A stretch of DNA of 64,000 nt, taken from assembly GCF_001949145.1 (NCBI RefSeq), contig NW_019091651.1, positions 53,404 through 117,403 of the forward strand, written 5' to 3'. How positions within the stretch are numbered: position 1 is the first letter of the stretch; every line of letters begins with the position of its first letter. Shown piece after piece: positions 33,550 through 45,726 of this stretch. Position numbers and translations under genes: made by a program. The notes below the pieces were generated by a model. It did not search any database, was not told the origin of the DNA, and saw only the letters and a program-made list of their open reading frames with translations. Source of the DNA: Acanthaster planci. Its lineage: Eukaryota; Echinodermata; Asteroidea; Valvatida; Acanthasteridae.

Positions 33550-36500
33550 CTCGCTTCCTAAACTACTTCATTAGATATACAGTTTTTAAATAGTACACAT
33601 TGAATGTCACATGACTTGTCTCCCGATTTCGTTATTATCACACAAGGTCATATTTGCCTAAAGCACTTCTTTTCCATTATATCAGCAAGGTTTGAACCCA
33701 ACTAGACATGTACTTCACGAGATATGGAATTTTAAATAGTGCACCTTTAATGTCACATGACTTGTCACAAGTTGACATCATCATCATCACATAAATTTTT
33801 TGTCTAAAGCGCTCCCCTTCTAAGATATCTGCAAGGTTTCATCCCAGTTGGACATGTACTTCACGACATATCGTGCTAGGAAGAGTGCAATTTTAATGTC
33901 ACGTGACTTGTTACAAGACGACGTAATGCCAACGTCATTAATTTGCCAGAATTTTTTCTTGAGTATCTGTGCTAGGTATAACTTTGATCCAGATGAAGGG
34001 TTGCAAATGGAAGAAAATCTGAATACAAAGAAAATTTAAAGATTTAAAATTCTAAAATGATTCACGTGATTACATCATCATGACGTCATTTTTTTTTAGA
34101 ATCTGTGGTTGAGTGTCTGTGCTTGGTAAAATTTTAAGACAGATTGAAGATTGCTAAGCAATGAAAAAAAATAAAGATTTTAAATTACATAAAAAATTTC
34201 ATAATGACATCATCATGACGTCACTACTTTTGACAAATATTTTGTATTGGGGTCTGTGCTGGGTGTAAGTTTGATGATGAGTAAAGATTGCTGAGAGACT
34301 AAAATAGTGCTTCGAAAACGTGTACAAAGTCAATGGGCTGAAATAAATAATGAAAAATAATAATAAATCACTTAACAACGTCATTATGACGTCATTGTTC
34401 TAGGACCATCTATTCATAGGGGTCACTCATTGGTACAAGTTTGATGACGATCCAAAGCTGCAAAAGCACTAAAGTCCTGTGTAGAAAAAACGTGCACAAA
34501 ACAAAGGGGCTTTTGAGCAGAAGAAAAAAAAAGAACAGAGAAAATGTGTTTGTGAACAAACACATAGCTATTCCCAAATTGTTTTTTATTGATGACTGTC
34601 AATGAGTACCATAAATTTTGAATTAATTGGATTAAAAATAATTGCCAAAGGGGCATGTATAACGAAAAACAAATTATCACTGCAATTGAACATATAGTTC
34701 ATGAGATATGGTGATTTGTGTGTTACAATACAACTTCTGTCAAACAGGAAGTAAAGGTCACATGAGGCCAAAATATCCATTTTCATTTATAATACGTCCC
34801 ACATACCAAATTTGACTTCAATCGGGCCAACAGTTTTCCAGTTATTAGACTAAAAAGAAAAAAACATTGATGACGTCTGGAAAACAAAAGTATTTTAATA
34901 ATATTGTGATACAATTATCTGTCCATAGACTTCTAAAGTACTGTAAATTATCAATCTGATTAGATGTTATAAGTGACAGGATATGATGATTTTTTTTTTA
35001 AATACAAATTCCGGTCAATCTGGAAGTAGAGGTCACATGAGGTCAAGATATCAGTTTTCATCTGTAAAACGTCCCTGACTATGTGCATACCAAATTTGAG
35101 TTAAATTGGTCACCTAGTTTACTAGTTATTAGACTGTGAAGAACGAACTTTTGCATTGAGGTCACATGACCCCTGATGACATCATGATTACAAACTGTTT
35201 CAGGGCACATCTTCCGATGATGGTTAATTACTATACCAAGTTTGAAATTGATTGGACTTAAAATAATTGCCAAAGTGCCTTGTAGAATAAAAAGCGGAAA
35301 ATTTAAAAAAGGAGAAAGAAATAAACAAAAACACTAGCCATTCCTAATTCAGACTGGGAGCAGCTAGAGAAGAAGAAAAAAAAAAAAAGAACAAAAACAA
35401 TGCCTTTTTTGCAAGTTGTGAAAAGGCCCCCCCCAAAAAAATGCCTTTTTCACAGGTTGCATAAAAGCAAACAAAAAGAAGGAAAGGAATGCCCTTTTCA
35501 CAAAATTGAAAAAAAAAGAAAAAAAAAAGAATGCCTTTTTTGCAAAGTTGCAAAAAAGCCCCTCCCCCCAAAAAAAGAAACGTGTTTGTGAACAAACACA
35601 GCTGCTTCGGCCCTGGTTTTATTTATCTAAAACCTGAAAACTAGTGATGGAATTCTTGACCAAGTACTTACAAGATTTACTGATAAGTGCACATGAACGA
35701 TACAGTACAGTGGAATATTAAAAATCCATGTCATCTCGATAAATGTAACATGGCTTGTCATATAATGCTACCGCTATCAGATGAAATGAACTTCCATGTT
35801 GAACCCTTACCTTTCCAGCCATCTGCAAAGTTTCAAGCCAATGGGACATGTACTTTGCAATATATATCGCTTAATTAGTGCCCCTTTAATGCCACGTGAC
35901 TTGTCACCCAATGACATTATCACCACATCAGGTCAATCTTGGTCTAAAACGTTTCCCGTTCCAGCTATACACAAAGTTTCAACCCGATTGGACATTTACT
36001 TCACGAGATATAGTACTTTAAAAAGTTCCCCTTTAATGTCACATGACTTGTCACTCAATAATGTCATACTCACATCAGGTCAATTTGGGTCTCAAACCCT
36101 CCCCTCTCAAGATATACACAAAATTTCAAGCCAATCAGACAAAACTTTACGAGATGTAGCACTGTAAAGAGTGTGCCTTTAATGTCAAGTGACTTGCTAT
36201 CCGATGATGTCACTGTCACATCAGGTCAATTTGGGTCTAAGACCCTTCCCTTTCCAGCTGTACACAAAGTTTAAACCCAATCGGACATGTCATTTGCGAG
36301 ATATAGTGCTTTAAAGAGTGCCTCTTCAAGGTCACGTGACTTAACATGTGATGATATCATCGTCACATCATGTCATTGTATGTCTAAAACCTTTCCCCTT
36401 CAAGCTACGCACAAAGTTTCAACTGAACGGACATGTACTTCACAAGATATAGCACTTCAAATAATGCCCCTTTAATGTCACATGATTTGTCACCTGGTAA

Positions 36501-38830
36501 CATAATTATGACAACCTTCGACGGAAACCTTTTCTAGCTTGTGGCCTTGGTGTTTGCCCCTGACACAAATGCAGTCATATCGATAACAGTGCAAAAGCAG
36601 TCTTCCTGTCCTTAAATAATAAGGTTTCCTAAGTACGAAATTAATCAGACTTTTTTAAAAAGAACCAAATTCAAGTAACACGATATTTTAGTAGAAAAAT
36701 GTGTACAAACCTATGGGAACAAATTAAATAATAAAAATTCAAAGATAAATCAGGACCTACTGACATGATTATCTAAAGGTCTGCCAAGTTTGAAATCAAT
36801 CAGGTGTATAAAACTATCAAAGTCTCCTGTCACAAAAAAAAAGAGTCTGAAAAAGGAAAAGAATAATAATTTAACAAAAGCAATAGTTGCTTCGGCAGTA
36901 CACCGAATCAGCTAAAAAAAAAAAGAGAGGTCATCTGTCTTTTTGCCAACAGAACAGAGGGCTTTTTCGCATCCCTTTTCGGTTGAACAACCAATCTACT
37001 GCACTAACCTTATGGCGTAAATCCATCATCATGACCATTTGGGTCCAAGGTTTCAACCTAATCAGGCATGTACATCAGGAAATAACATGCATTAAATAAA
37101 ATGTAATCGACTCCTCATCTGATGACATCATCACATCAGATACAATTTCATCTAGAACACTTCCTTTCCTTGTTATCTGCAACGTTTGAAATCATTGGGA
37201 TATGTGCGTCAGGAGATAAAGGGCTTTAAACAGTGCACCTTCAATGTCACATTACTTGTCTTTCGATGACATCATCACCATGAGCTCAATAACATTATTA
37301 CATATCACTTCCCTTTCTATTTTGTGCAACGTTTCAACCAGATAGAACATGGACTTCAGGAGATATAGCGTAGTAAATAGTGCCTCTTTAATGTCATGTG
37401 ACTTGTCTCCTGATGACATCATTCATCACACGACGTCAATATTCCTCTGAAGCACTCCTTTTACAAGATATCTACAAGATTTTAACCCGATCGGACATGT
37501 ACTTCAGGAGAAAAGGGCCCAAAAGAGTGCCCCTTTAATGTCATGTGACTTGTCTATTGATGACACCATCATTACATCAGGTCAATATTCCTCTAAAGCA
37601 CTCCCCTTTCAAGATATCTGCAACGATATTGTCAACAATCAAACATCGCGAAGTTACCAAAATTGTGGCTTGAAAACGTGTACAAAGTCAAAACAAGTGT
37701 GCCGAAAAACTGTTGCTTTAAGTTCATGTCACGTGATTTGCGCTTAAACTGAACATTTTTTGTATGAAATATTACTATTCAGACTCATGTGTATATTTCA
37801 AACTGAATAGCAGCTCAAAAATCAATACAAATAAGGTAGTGATGTCATCATGACATCAAAGATTTGGCAATGATTTTGCCGACAATTGAGAATCGCAAAG
37901 TAACCCAAATTGTGCCTTGAGAATATGTACAAAGTCAATGGGCTAAAAAAATGTAAAAATCAATAAAAAATCACTTGATGACGTCATCATGAAGTCATGT
38001 TTCTAGGACCATTTATGCATAAGGGTTCTTCATTGGTACAAGTTTGATGAAGATCCAAAGTTGCAAAAGCACTAGAGTCGGGCGACAAAAAGATATACAA
38101 AGCAAAGGGGCTTTTGAGCAGAAGAAGAAAAGGAAGAAGAAGAAACGAGAGGTCATCTGTCCATTTGCCAACAGAATAGAGGGTTTTTTCACACCCTTTC
38201 TTAAGCTGAACAATCAGTCTACTGTACAAACCTAATGCTGTAAATCTGTCATTATGACCATTTGGGTCCAAGGTTTCAACCCAGTCAGGCATGTACTTCA
38301 GGAAATAACATGCTTTAAATACAATGTAATTTGACTCCTCATCTTATGACATAATCATCACATCAGGTACATTTTCGTCTAGAACACCTCCTTTCTATGT
38401 TTTCTGCAACATTTGAAATCAATGGATATGTACGGATATCTACTTCAGGAGATATGGGGCTTTAAACAGTGCACCTTTAATGTCACGTGACTTGTCTCCT
38501 GATGATGTCATCATCACATGAGGTCAAAATTCTTCTAGAGCACTCCCTTTTCAAGATATCTGCAAGATTTGAACCTGATGGGACATCTACTTCAGCATAA
38601 ACCAATATAAAATAAGGTGATGACGTCATAATGACGTCATAAATTAGGCAATGATTTTGCATCATGGTCTTCGCCGGCTGTAACTTGATGACGATTGAGG
38701 ATCGCAAGGTAACCAAAATTGTGCCTTGAAAATGTGTATTAAGTCAATGGGTTAAAATAAATATGTAATAATAAATGATGAAATCATGACGTCGTCATGA
38801 CGTCATATTTCAACAGTGTTAGTCTCCAAC
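33550..38830 (+). repeat. Satellite-like repeat array, right block
   Basis: The same units as in 26781-28790 continue after the Polinton. Regular copies are clearest at 35880-36480, where the CCCTTTAATGTCA word recurs about every 147 bases (near 35881, 36028, 36174, 36321, 36466). Elsewhere units are interrupted by segments ending in GTGTTTGTGAACAAACAC (34549-34566 and 35581-35598) and by a second longer repeat with TTTTGCCAACAGAAC (28420, 36940, 38165). TGACGTCA and CACGTG occur in many units. The consistent frame in 35796-36167 follows from a period of 49 codons and need not mean coding. Confidence 0.8.
35390..35580. repeat. Short tandem repeat of about 60 bp
   Basis: Four or so imperfect copies of a unit containing ATGCCTTTTTTGCA(A)GTTG and AAAAGGCCCCCCCC with A-rich spacers. 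The purine/pyrimidine asymmetry is strong. It separates two segments of the satellite array. Confidence 0.6.
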
Positions 38831-39078
38831 ACAGTAGTATTCCTCCAAACGTACTGGTGACGTCGTGCAACACTCAAGCATCTTCTTGCAACAGGTTGAA
38901 AAAATTAAAAAATCTATTTTGAAGAGATTCATTAAAAATCACAAATATCAATCTGGACGGTTACAGTGTGAAGTTGCTCATCAAAACTATTCTTAATATC
39001 TGCTTCCATTGTTCAAGGTGTTGGGCTTGTTGCATTGCTGCAAAAATTGTCATCTGGTGGTAATACCAGCAACACATC

Positions 39079-39209
39079 CTATAGAGTACAGAAGTTAATA
39101 TGTCACATACACTGCGAGAACCTGCATGTGAACCAACACACGCACATACTCCATTCATTTGACCTGCACTTCCTGGTTTGCAGTGACGTCACACTTCGGT
39201 ACTCTATAG
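39079..39209. repeat. 131-bp foldback element
   Basis: CTATAGAGTACAGAAGT at the left is inverted as ACTTCGGTACTCTATAG at the right, with further pairing around GTGACGTCAC. The size and imperfect stem are like a small MITE. No target duplication is obvious. Confidence 0.6.
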
Positions 39210-40288
39210 CGGTGAGGGCCATATGCTTTATACACAAACCTTGCGTTGATCATTTGTAAACATATATCTGAAGCCGTTGATTCTTAAAATTGTACACAAA
39301 AATGAAGTCACGATGACGTGTATTGCTCAGAATAAGCGTGGCAGGACTGTGCATGAGTTGGGTCTGCATGGGCAATGAACCACAAAACCATGTGGACATA
39401 AAATTTCTCAAAAATTGGCTTCACTACATCATCTCTTGTGAGAGCAGCGCAAACTCAAAATAAAGACATTGAATACATACACAGAAAATCATGTTCATGG
39501 ATCAAATCTGTTGCTAATTCCCTTCTCCATCAATGTTTATTTGACATGTTTACAAACATCAGACTTGACAACTAAAGGGAGCCCACAGCCTGATTCAGCG
39601 CACATGCACGCATGCAGCCTGCCATAAACAGGGCCCTGTCCTTCACTGTTGCAATCATAGCTGTGTGTTGTGGGTTGGGGCCCAGTCGGATGTAAGCGCT
39701 GTGTGCTTTTTCGCCTCTGCAAAGTTGTTAACCTCATTGCGGAATGATTAAGGTTTCCTTTCAAAAAATGGTAGTAAGTAAGCAAAGAAGGAATATCACA
39801 AGCGTTTCTGGCAAATTTTATCTTAACAAGCGTCATATTTTGTTCACAAAAGTGAAAAAGTCCAACCATCCAAACAGAAAAAGTGAATCACACAGTGTGA
39901 CATCATCCAAAATTAACCCTGTGTTATGTTATTCAACCGCGGTCATGTTTTTTTAATGGATAAATAAACAACTACTAAAATTCACTAGTCGCCCGCACAT
40001 ATAAACAAGTTTAACATCATTATGCTTGAGGTCTCTTGTTGACAATGAACATACTTGATGCAATAGAGGATTGCCAGTTATTAACTTAATCCATTCCTAA
40101 CTATATTCCCAATGTACCAACAATTTAAAAGATTTACTTGTTGTGGACATTGTTGACGATATAAAAATGGACCCTAGATCAAGTATATAAATTGTTTCAA
40201 TTTTGAACAGTTTTAATTTGACCTATCAAACATGAGATATCACACCCTTAGTTGTGATGGTCGGCTATTGTTTCATTCGTGTTTGCAG

Positions 40289-40499
40289 AATGGGGGAGAT
40301 ATATGGAGTCAGCACCAAACTACTGGGTCTACAGTGCTACATATTGCATGTTCGAGGGGCCTGTATGACATTGTGTCGTATCTTCTGAGGTTTTCACCTG
40401 TCCAGACCAGCAGTAATTCTAACTGTGAAGATAGACAGATAGACATAAATGCAGTGAACCACTTAGGTTTGACAGCCCTACAAGTTGCTGCTGCAAAAG
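40289..40499 (+). CDS. Ankyrin-repeat gene, internal exon C
   Basis: This is a 211-base exon starting in phase 0 after TTGTGTTTGCAG-type acceptor sequence (AG at 40287-40288) and ending in phase 1 before the donor GTATGT at 40500. It reads NGGDIWSQHQTTGSTVLHIA, then CSRGLYDIVSYLLRFS, an acidic spacer (SNSNCEDRQID) and INAVNHLGLTALQVAAAK. It therefore completes the repeat left open at the end of exon B (MQLLYM) and adds a full repeat plus the start of another. The frame carries no stop. The next exon must supply two bases to complete a codon; I did not find it in the remaining 23.5 kb, so the gene probably continues beyond the window. Confidence 0.92.
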
Positions 40500-40949
40500 G
40501 TATGTAACATACAACAGTTTCATACCGAGATACTGTACACTGTATGCCAAGATATTTTTTTATCTGAAAGACTCTTGCATAACATATGCATGACTGCTGC
40601 AAAGACCTCAGGATTTAATACAGTGATTTCAAATACCTATCTGTAGGCCTACTCACCTCCTGTGAAAACCATTAAATGTTACTTACATTGGCCCTTTATC
40701 TTAGAGACATGAAAGATGATAGGTGGTTAGTAACATAGTATACACATATGGGATGGCAATGAATGGCACTGTTGCACACCTGTGTCCCTGAGGGACTGTG
40801 AATGGCCAGAAGAGTGTCCTACATGTATGTATCGTCTTCTGATCATTCACAGGCCCGAGGGAGCATGGGCATGCAATAGTGGCCGAATTTGGCAGTCCAT
40901 ATGTGATGTGTTTATAACACACCTTAAACTAGAAAAATATTCTGTCAAG

Positions 40950-41370
40950 GTTTTAACTGTTTCAATTCAACATTCAATAGCAGTTCAAAAATTGCAAAAA
41001 AGTAAAGGTTCGCTGAAGTGTCCCTACATGCAGTCTAATTTTGAGTTGCTATACTCAACAAAGAAAAGAATTCTTCCAGTGTTTTATCCGTTTAAATAAA
41101 TCTTTTCACACAATACCAATTCAAACATTTCAAAAATTGAAGGCTCATTTTAGTTTTCATAGATGCAGTCTAATTTGATTTGCTACATACAACTAGGAGA
41201 AGAAATCTTCCAGGGTTTTATCTGTTTCCATTCAACTTTTAACTCAAAATCAGTTCAAACTTTTCAACAAAAGTTAAGGTTCATTTTAGTTTCCCTTGAT
41301 GCAATAAAAATTTGAGTCGCTTAATACAACAAGGAAAAGAATACTTCTGGGGTTGTAACTGTTTCAATTT
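40950..41370 (+). repeat. Tandem repeat, about 135-bp period, three copies
   Basis: The word TTTTAACTGTTTCAATTCAA recurs with changes near 40952, 41082, 41217 and 41353. Each is followed by CAGTTCAAA, AAGGTTCATTTTAGT, GATGCAGTCTAATTT and AACAAGGAAAAGAAT-type words in the same order. Confidence 0.7.
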
Positions 41371-41436
41371 GACTTCTTGTTCTAAATGAGCCATAGCAAC
41401 CTCCAGAGGGTACAGTAACCAGTCAAAAATTTTCAA

Positions 41437-41590
41437 GACTAGTGCCTGACCGGGCACTAGTCTCTGGAATTCATGAGCGCATAATGTCTAGGTCCATGTC
41501 AAGTCACACTGACACCAAATTCATATTCGTGAACCACACGTTACTGTATTTCAACCAACCAGGATAGAGATCCAGAAAGAGGTGTGTTAC
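41437..41590. repeat. Dispersed repeat copy with palindromic end (copy 2)
   Basis: It begins with GACTAGTGCC...GGCACTAGTC, two 10-base arms around six bases, and its reverse complement aligns with 16228-16366. Confidence 0.55.
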
Positions 41591-43384
41591 AGTGTGATGT
41601 ATGCTAGTGTTAATGTATTGTGCTCTAGTTCTAGTTTGAGTGATATTGTTTGAGTGAGGATTCAGGGACATTGCTTGAGGACATTTGATACACCATCAAT
41701 CATTTTTGTCATACATGCAACTGATGGCGATACAAGCCACCATGAACATCACTGACCCATATCAGTTGGTTGCTTAATAAAGCAATTTATAGCATCAGTT
41801 TTAGCTCCCTGTGTCAGCAATGCATGATCCATTTTTTTTAATACCACACTAATAGATTACAAATTTTTAGTGGTCAAGAATGGATCGTGTGATATGGCAC
41901 AAAAATGCGTCCACCAGAACGTGAGAACATGAGTGATGTTTGCTGTGGTACGTGAGTGATGTACCCCACAGGGTAAATTACCTTAACCTTCCTATGCAAA
42001 GATACATTCTTGCAACAGTTGTCACATCAGTCCAAAATCAGTCAAATTTCCCATATGAGTCTGTGTACTGGGGCAAATCAAGTGGAAGGAATTTTTTTAT
42101 TTTTGTTTATGGTTACAGCAGAAGGAGGGTTAATTACTCTTTCCTATAGTTGAAAGTGTCATTTCCATGATGTTGTATTGGCCTAACCTTGGATACGAGG
42201 TTGTTCAGCCTCGCTGGTGCTGTGTTACTTTGTGTACATGTATATAAGATGTGCTCTGGGGAACAGTGAAGTACTATTTCTGCTATGACCACCATTTTAT
42301 TTGTTTTTTCTGTTTGTTTTGTAACTAGGCCAATTTTAATTTCAATTTGACTCACTTTCCTCTTCGGGCCCTTTCACACGAGTGCTGAAAACAGGGGACC
42401 CTGCAATGAAAGTACATCAACGCCATGATCTAAGAGATACAGCGTTGCATGAAAGTGTGTCCCAGTCACTAATTGTATGGGTCTCTGTGTGATCATCGCA
42501 CGGATCCACACCTCCTCCAAAATTTTGCAGGGGTGCGAAATCCTGGCGATTATCACCAAGATTGATCGTGTGAATGCAAAGCGTGCAATTTTTACAAGAA
42601 TGGTGTGCACTGATGTCTGTTACACATACACACCTTTCCTTTGCCGTCACTCAAAATGCTGATTCACAAATATACGACCTGTTCGTGATTGTCTAGAGGC
42701 TGTCTGGTAATCTAGAAGACATATAGGTGCAAAACTAAGGCAGCCTCTGACATTCAAATCACTGAATTCATACACAGCTGTTTGTGCAAACTTGCAATGA
42801 GGCATTCATGTACATTATGGCTGGAAATCCCTGATACTGTATACTTTTATTCAGAGAATAAAGCAGTACCAGTGTATTGGCTTCTGCTTAGTGTAGCGTA
42901 GAAGTGGTAACTTAACTTTCATCAGTGAGTGTCAACCACAGAACAAAAGGAGAATCACGGCCAGAGGTCAGAGCAATGGGTGCCATGAATCCTTTATTCC
43001 ACAGTGAACTGTAACACAGATGCCAACATTTGCAATTTAGGCGTAATTTCTACGATTGTTTTCATCATTTACGATTTTATGATCTGTACATTATTTTTAC
43101 GATATTTTCAACTTTAGGGAATTTTGCAAATAAAGAATAAAATTACTTGTCTGGAGTCCTGTTGCTTTATAATTCATGCACTGAATGTCCATAGTTTGGT
43201 ATCAGTCTATAGGTTTTGTATATTTAGCACCAAAAACGGTGCAGATAATCTTGTCAATCTGTCTGTAGCAGTGTCAAAAGTGGGCTTACAAATAGAGCCA
43301 CGGCTATATATATTGCTTTTAGCTTGTCAACCGATGCAAGTAATACTCGGGACTTTAGTGGTCATTTGTATCCACTCGTCATTA

Positions 43385-45726
43385 GTGTTTATGACAGTGA
43401 CCAGGGCCTTGTAACACCCGTACTTGTAAGTCTTTGTCAAGGAAGTGCCTGTTCTGGAAAAGAAATCTTCACCTTGCTGGATAATGAGTGAACTTTGAGA
43501 GATATTTCATGGGGGAATTGCATGTCCCTAGGCTGTGACGATGCATCTTTAATTACTGGAATTCACAAATGTGTTGCAGCAATTGTGAGAGAAAAAGTTG
43601 CAGGAGTGTATGTTGCCAGTTGTCCATGCCACTTGGTTCACATAGCAGCAGAGATGGCTGCTGGGAAATTACCTGTTGCAGTTGATGAGCTTCTTGTAGA
43701 TGTGTACTACTATCTTGATAAAAGCAGTAATCTGAAGAAATCTTGCATGACAAGCAGATTCAGTTTGGTTCTGAGCCAGTAAAGATGATTAAGCATTGCA
43801 GCACCAGATGGCTGTCCCTTGGGATTTGCATAAAGCGACTTCTTGCGCAGTATGAACCACTGACTGATTTATTCAAAGAAGAGTGCAAAAGAATTACAGC
43901 TAAAACTGTAAAAACTATTTGCACCACTTGTCAGAAGCGGAAGGCTGATGATTCAAAGGATCCACCCTGTGCTACATGTAAAGTGCAAGTACTGTCATCT
44001 ATGAGGTCATCATTTTCAGCCAGCAAATCAACGGGTAAAGATGCCGACTCTGCAGGTACAACAACCCAAGCAGAGTCTGCTCAAGCAAAACCTTGTCCAG
44101 CCAAACCTACCACTACTACCAGCACCAGTTCATCAATTGGTAAGAAACCTTCTGGGCAAAGGCATACTTCGAGTACGACTACCAGTTCAACAGTTGGGAA
44201 GAAACCTCCTGGGCATTAGCATACTTCGAGTATGACTACCAGTTCATCAGTTGGGAAGAAACCTCCTGGGCAATAGCATACTTTGAGTACGACTACCAGT
44301 TCATCAGTTGGGAAGAAACCTCCTGTGCAGTGGCATACTTCGAGTATGACTACCAGTTCATCAGCTGGGAAGAAAACTCCTGGGCAGTAGCATACTTCGA
44401 GTACGACTACCAGTTCATCAGTTGGGAAGAAACCTCCTGGGCAATAGCATACTTCGAGTATGACTACCAGTTCATCAGTTGGGAAGAAACCTCCTGTGCA
44501 GTGGCATACTTCGAGTACCACTACCAATCCATCAGCTGGGAAGAAACCTCCTGGGCAACAGCATACTTTGAGTACGACTACCAGTTCATCAGTTGGGAAG
44601 AAACCTCCTGTGCAGTGGCATACTTCGAGTATGACTACCAATCCATCAGCTGGGAAGAAACCTCCTGGGCAATAGCATACATGTACTTCGAGTACCACAA
44701 CCGGTTCATCAGTTGGGAAGAAACCTCCTGGGCAACAGCATACTTCGAGTACCACTACCAGTTCATCAGGTGGGAAGAAACCCCCAGGGCAAAAGCCCAC
44801 GGAAGCATCAAAGGAAATGACAGAATCTCGTGCACAGCGGGTCAAGAGACTTCTGGTTTCACCTCAAACCAAACTGTATTGTTACTACCTTGATGAAATA
44901 CTTCCTGTGTTTGATGGATTAAACACCTACCTTCAAAACGAAGCCCCTCTCATTCACAGATTATGAAGAGAACTGTTCAGTCTGTTGAACAAAATACTAG
45001 TCTAATTTGTCAAGCCAGCAGTTATCAGGAAGAGTGAAAACGTGTTTGAGGTGAATTTCAGACTGAAATCCAATCAAAAGGAAGATGCAGGACTTGTAGT
45101 TGGAGCTCAAGTTAGGAAGTTCATTGATGCAGAAAAGAAAACAGAGGAAAATCCCACAGGATGGCTCACTGACTGTGATTTGGCTACGTTTTACTCAGCT
45201 TTGCACCTCTATTATGAGACTGCATGTTAGTGCATTGCGAAAAAGTCCCCCAAATAATGATCTTTTACTTCAAGCTGAAGTTGTGGATCTGGAATTAATA
45301 GATGAAAAGACATATGCATCCCTTGCCTACTTCATAAACAGGTTCAGCTGTTTACTACCTGACAGTTCTCAGTTAAGTCAACTTGAACAAGAATTTGCAT
45401 TCTTCCAGGCAGACAGTCTCAAGCCAGAGATACTCTCTGTGGATTGCGTAGATGCTCAATACTTAATATACGCAAATAAAGCAGTCATCTGTGCATATCC
45501 TGTGATGCTTGGAATTTTGGTACTTCCTCACTCAAATGCAACTTGTGAACATATTTTCAGCATAGTGAGAAAAAAAACAGACAGATTTCGGAACTGGCAA
45601 GTGGAAACATTGGAAGCGCTCGTTGTGCAGAGAAGTGCAGTGAATAAACCTTGCCATCGATTCAAACCCAGCAAGGAATTGCTTCAAAAAGCCAAACAAT
45701 CCACATATCAATCTCTTCGGCACTAG
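43385..45726 (+). pseudogene. hAT-like transposase-derived gene with internal minisatellite
   Basis: The left part reads DQGLVTPVLVSLCQGSACSG, then past a stop ISWGNCMSLGCDDASLITG (RNase H-like fold with the catalytic Asp), SCPCHLVHIAAEMAAG and LLVDVYYYLDKSS, then in another frame HCSTRWLSLGICIKRLL (43800). A cysteine box (CTTCQKRKADD, PPCATC) and a Ser/Thr-rich linker lead into the 57-bp minisatellite. Beyond it the frame resumes (AQRVKRLLVSPQTKLYCYYL), and the dimerisation block is VLPHSNATCEHIFSIVRK at 45515-45565, ending near 45726. Stops at 43488, within several minisatellite units, at 44966 and near 45228 argue against function. hAT-like proteins cut DNA or are domesticated as transcription factors. 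Confidence 0.75.
44127..44800 (+). repeat. 57-bp minisatellite (about 12 copies) inside the hAT-like gene
   Basis: The unit contains ACTACCAGTTCATCAGTTGG, GAAGAAACCTCCTGGGCA and TAGCATACTTCGAGTA. The period is 57 bases (for example CATACTT at 44220 and 44277), equal to 19 codons, so all frames keep register through the array. In the frame of the flanking gene the unit is TTSSSVGKKPPGQ-HTSS. Several units carry TAG where the variable codon is CAG or TGG. One unit near 44690 has a six-base insertion. Confidence 0.95.

Larger units (their letters stand above)
40500..43384. other. Downstream intron with small repeats, no gene
   Basis: No coding region is recognised. It includes a tandem array at 40950-41370, a dispersed repeat copy at 41437-41590 and a possible MITE end GGGCCCTTTCACACGAG at 42367, similar in style to the Harbinger-type MITE end at 59593. 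Its partner end was not found. Confidence 0.4.

Noticed and set aside
26781-38830. CRISPR-like array
   Set aside because: The whole unit is repeated with gradual divergence; there are no unique spacers and no cas genes, and this is a eukaryotic genome.
44216-44893. Long frames over the minisatellite (AYFEYDYQFISWEE and CCPGGFFPTDELVV repeats)
   Set aside because: The period is a multiple of three, so every frame stays open. The frame continuous with the flanking hAT-like gene is TTSSSVGKKPPGQ.
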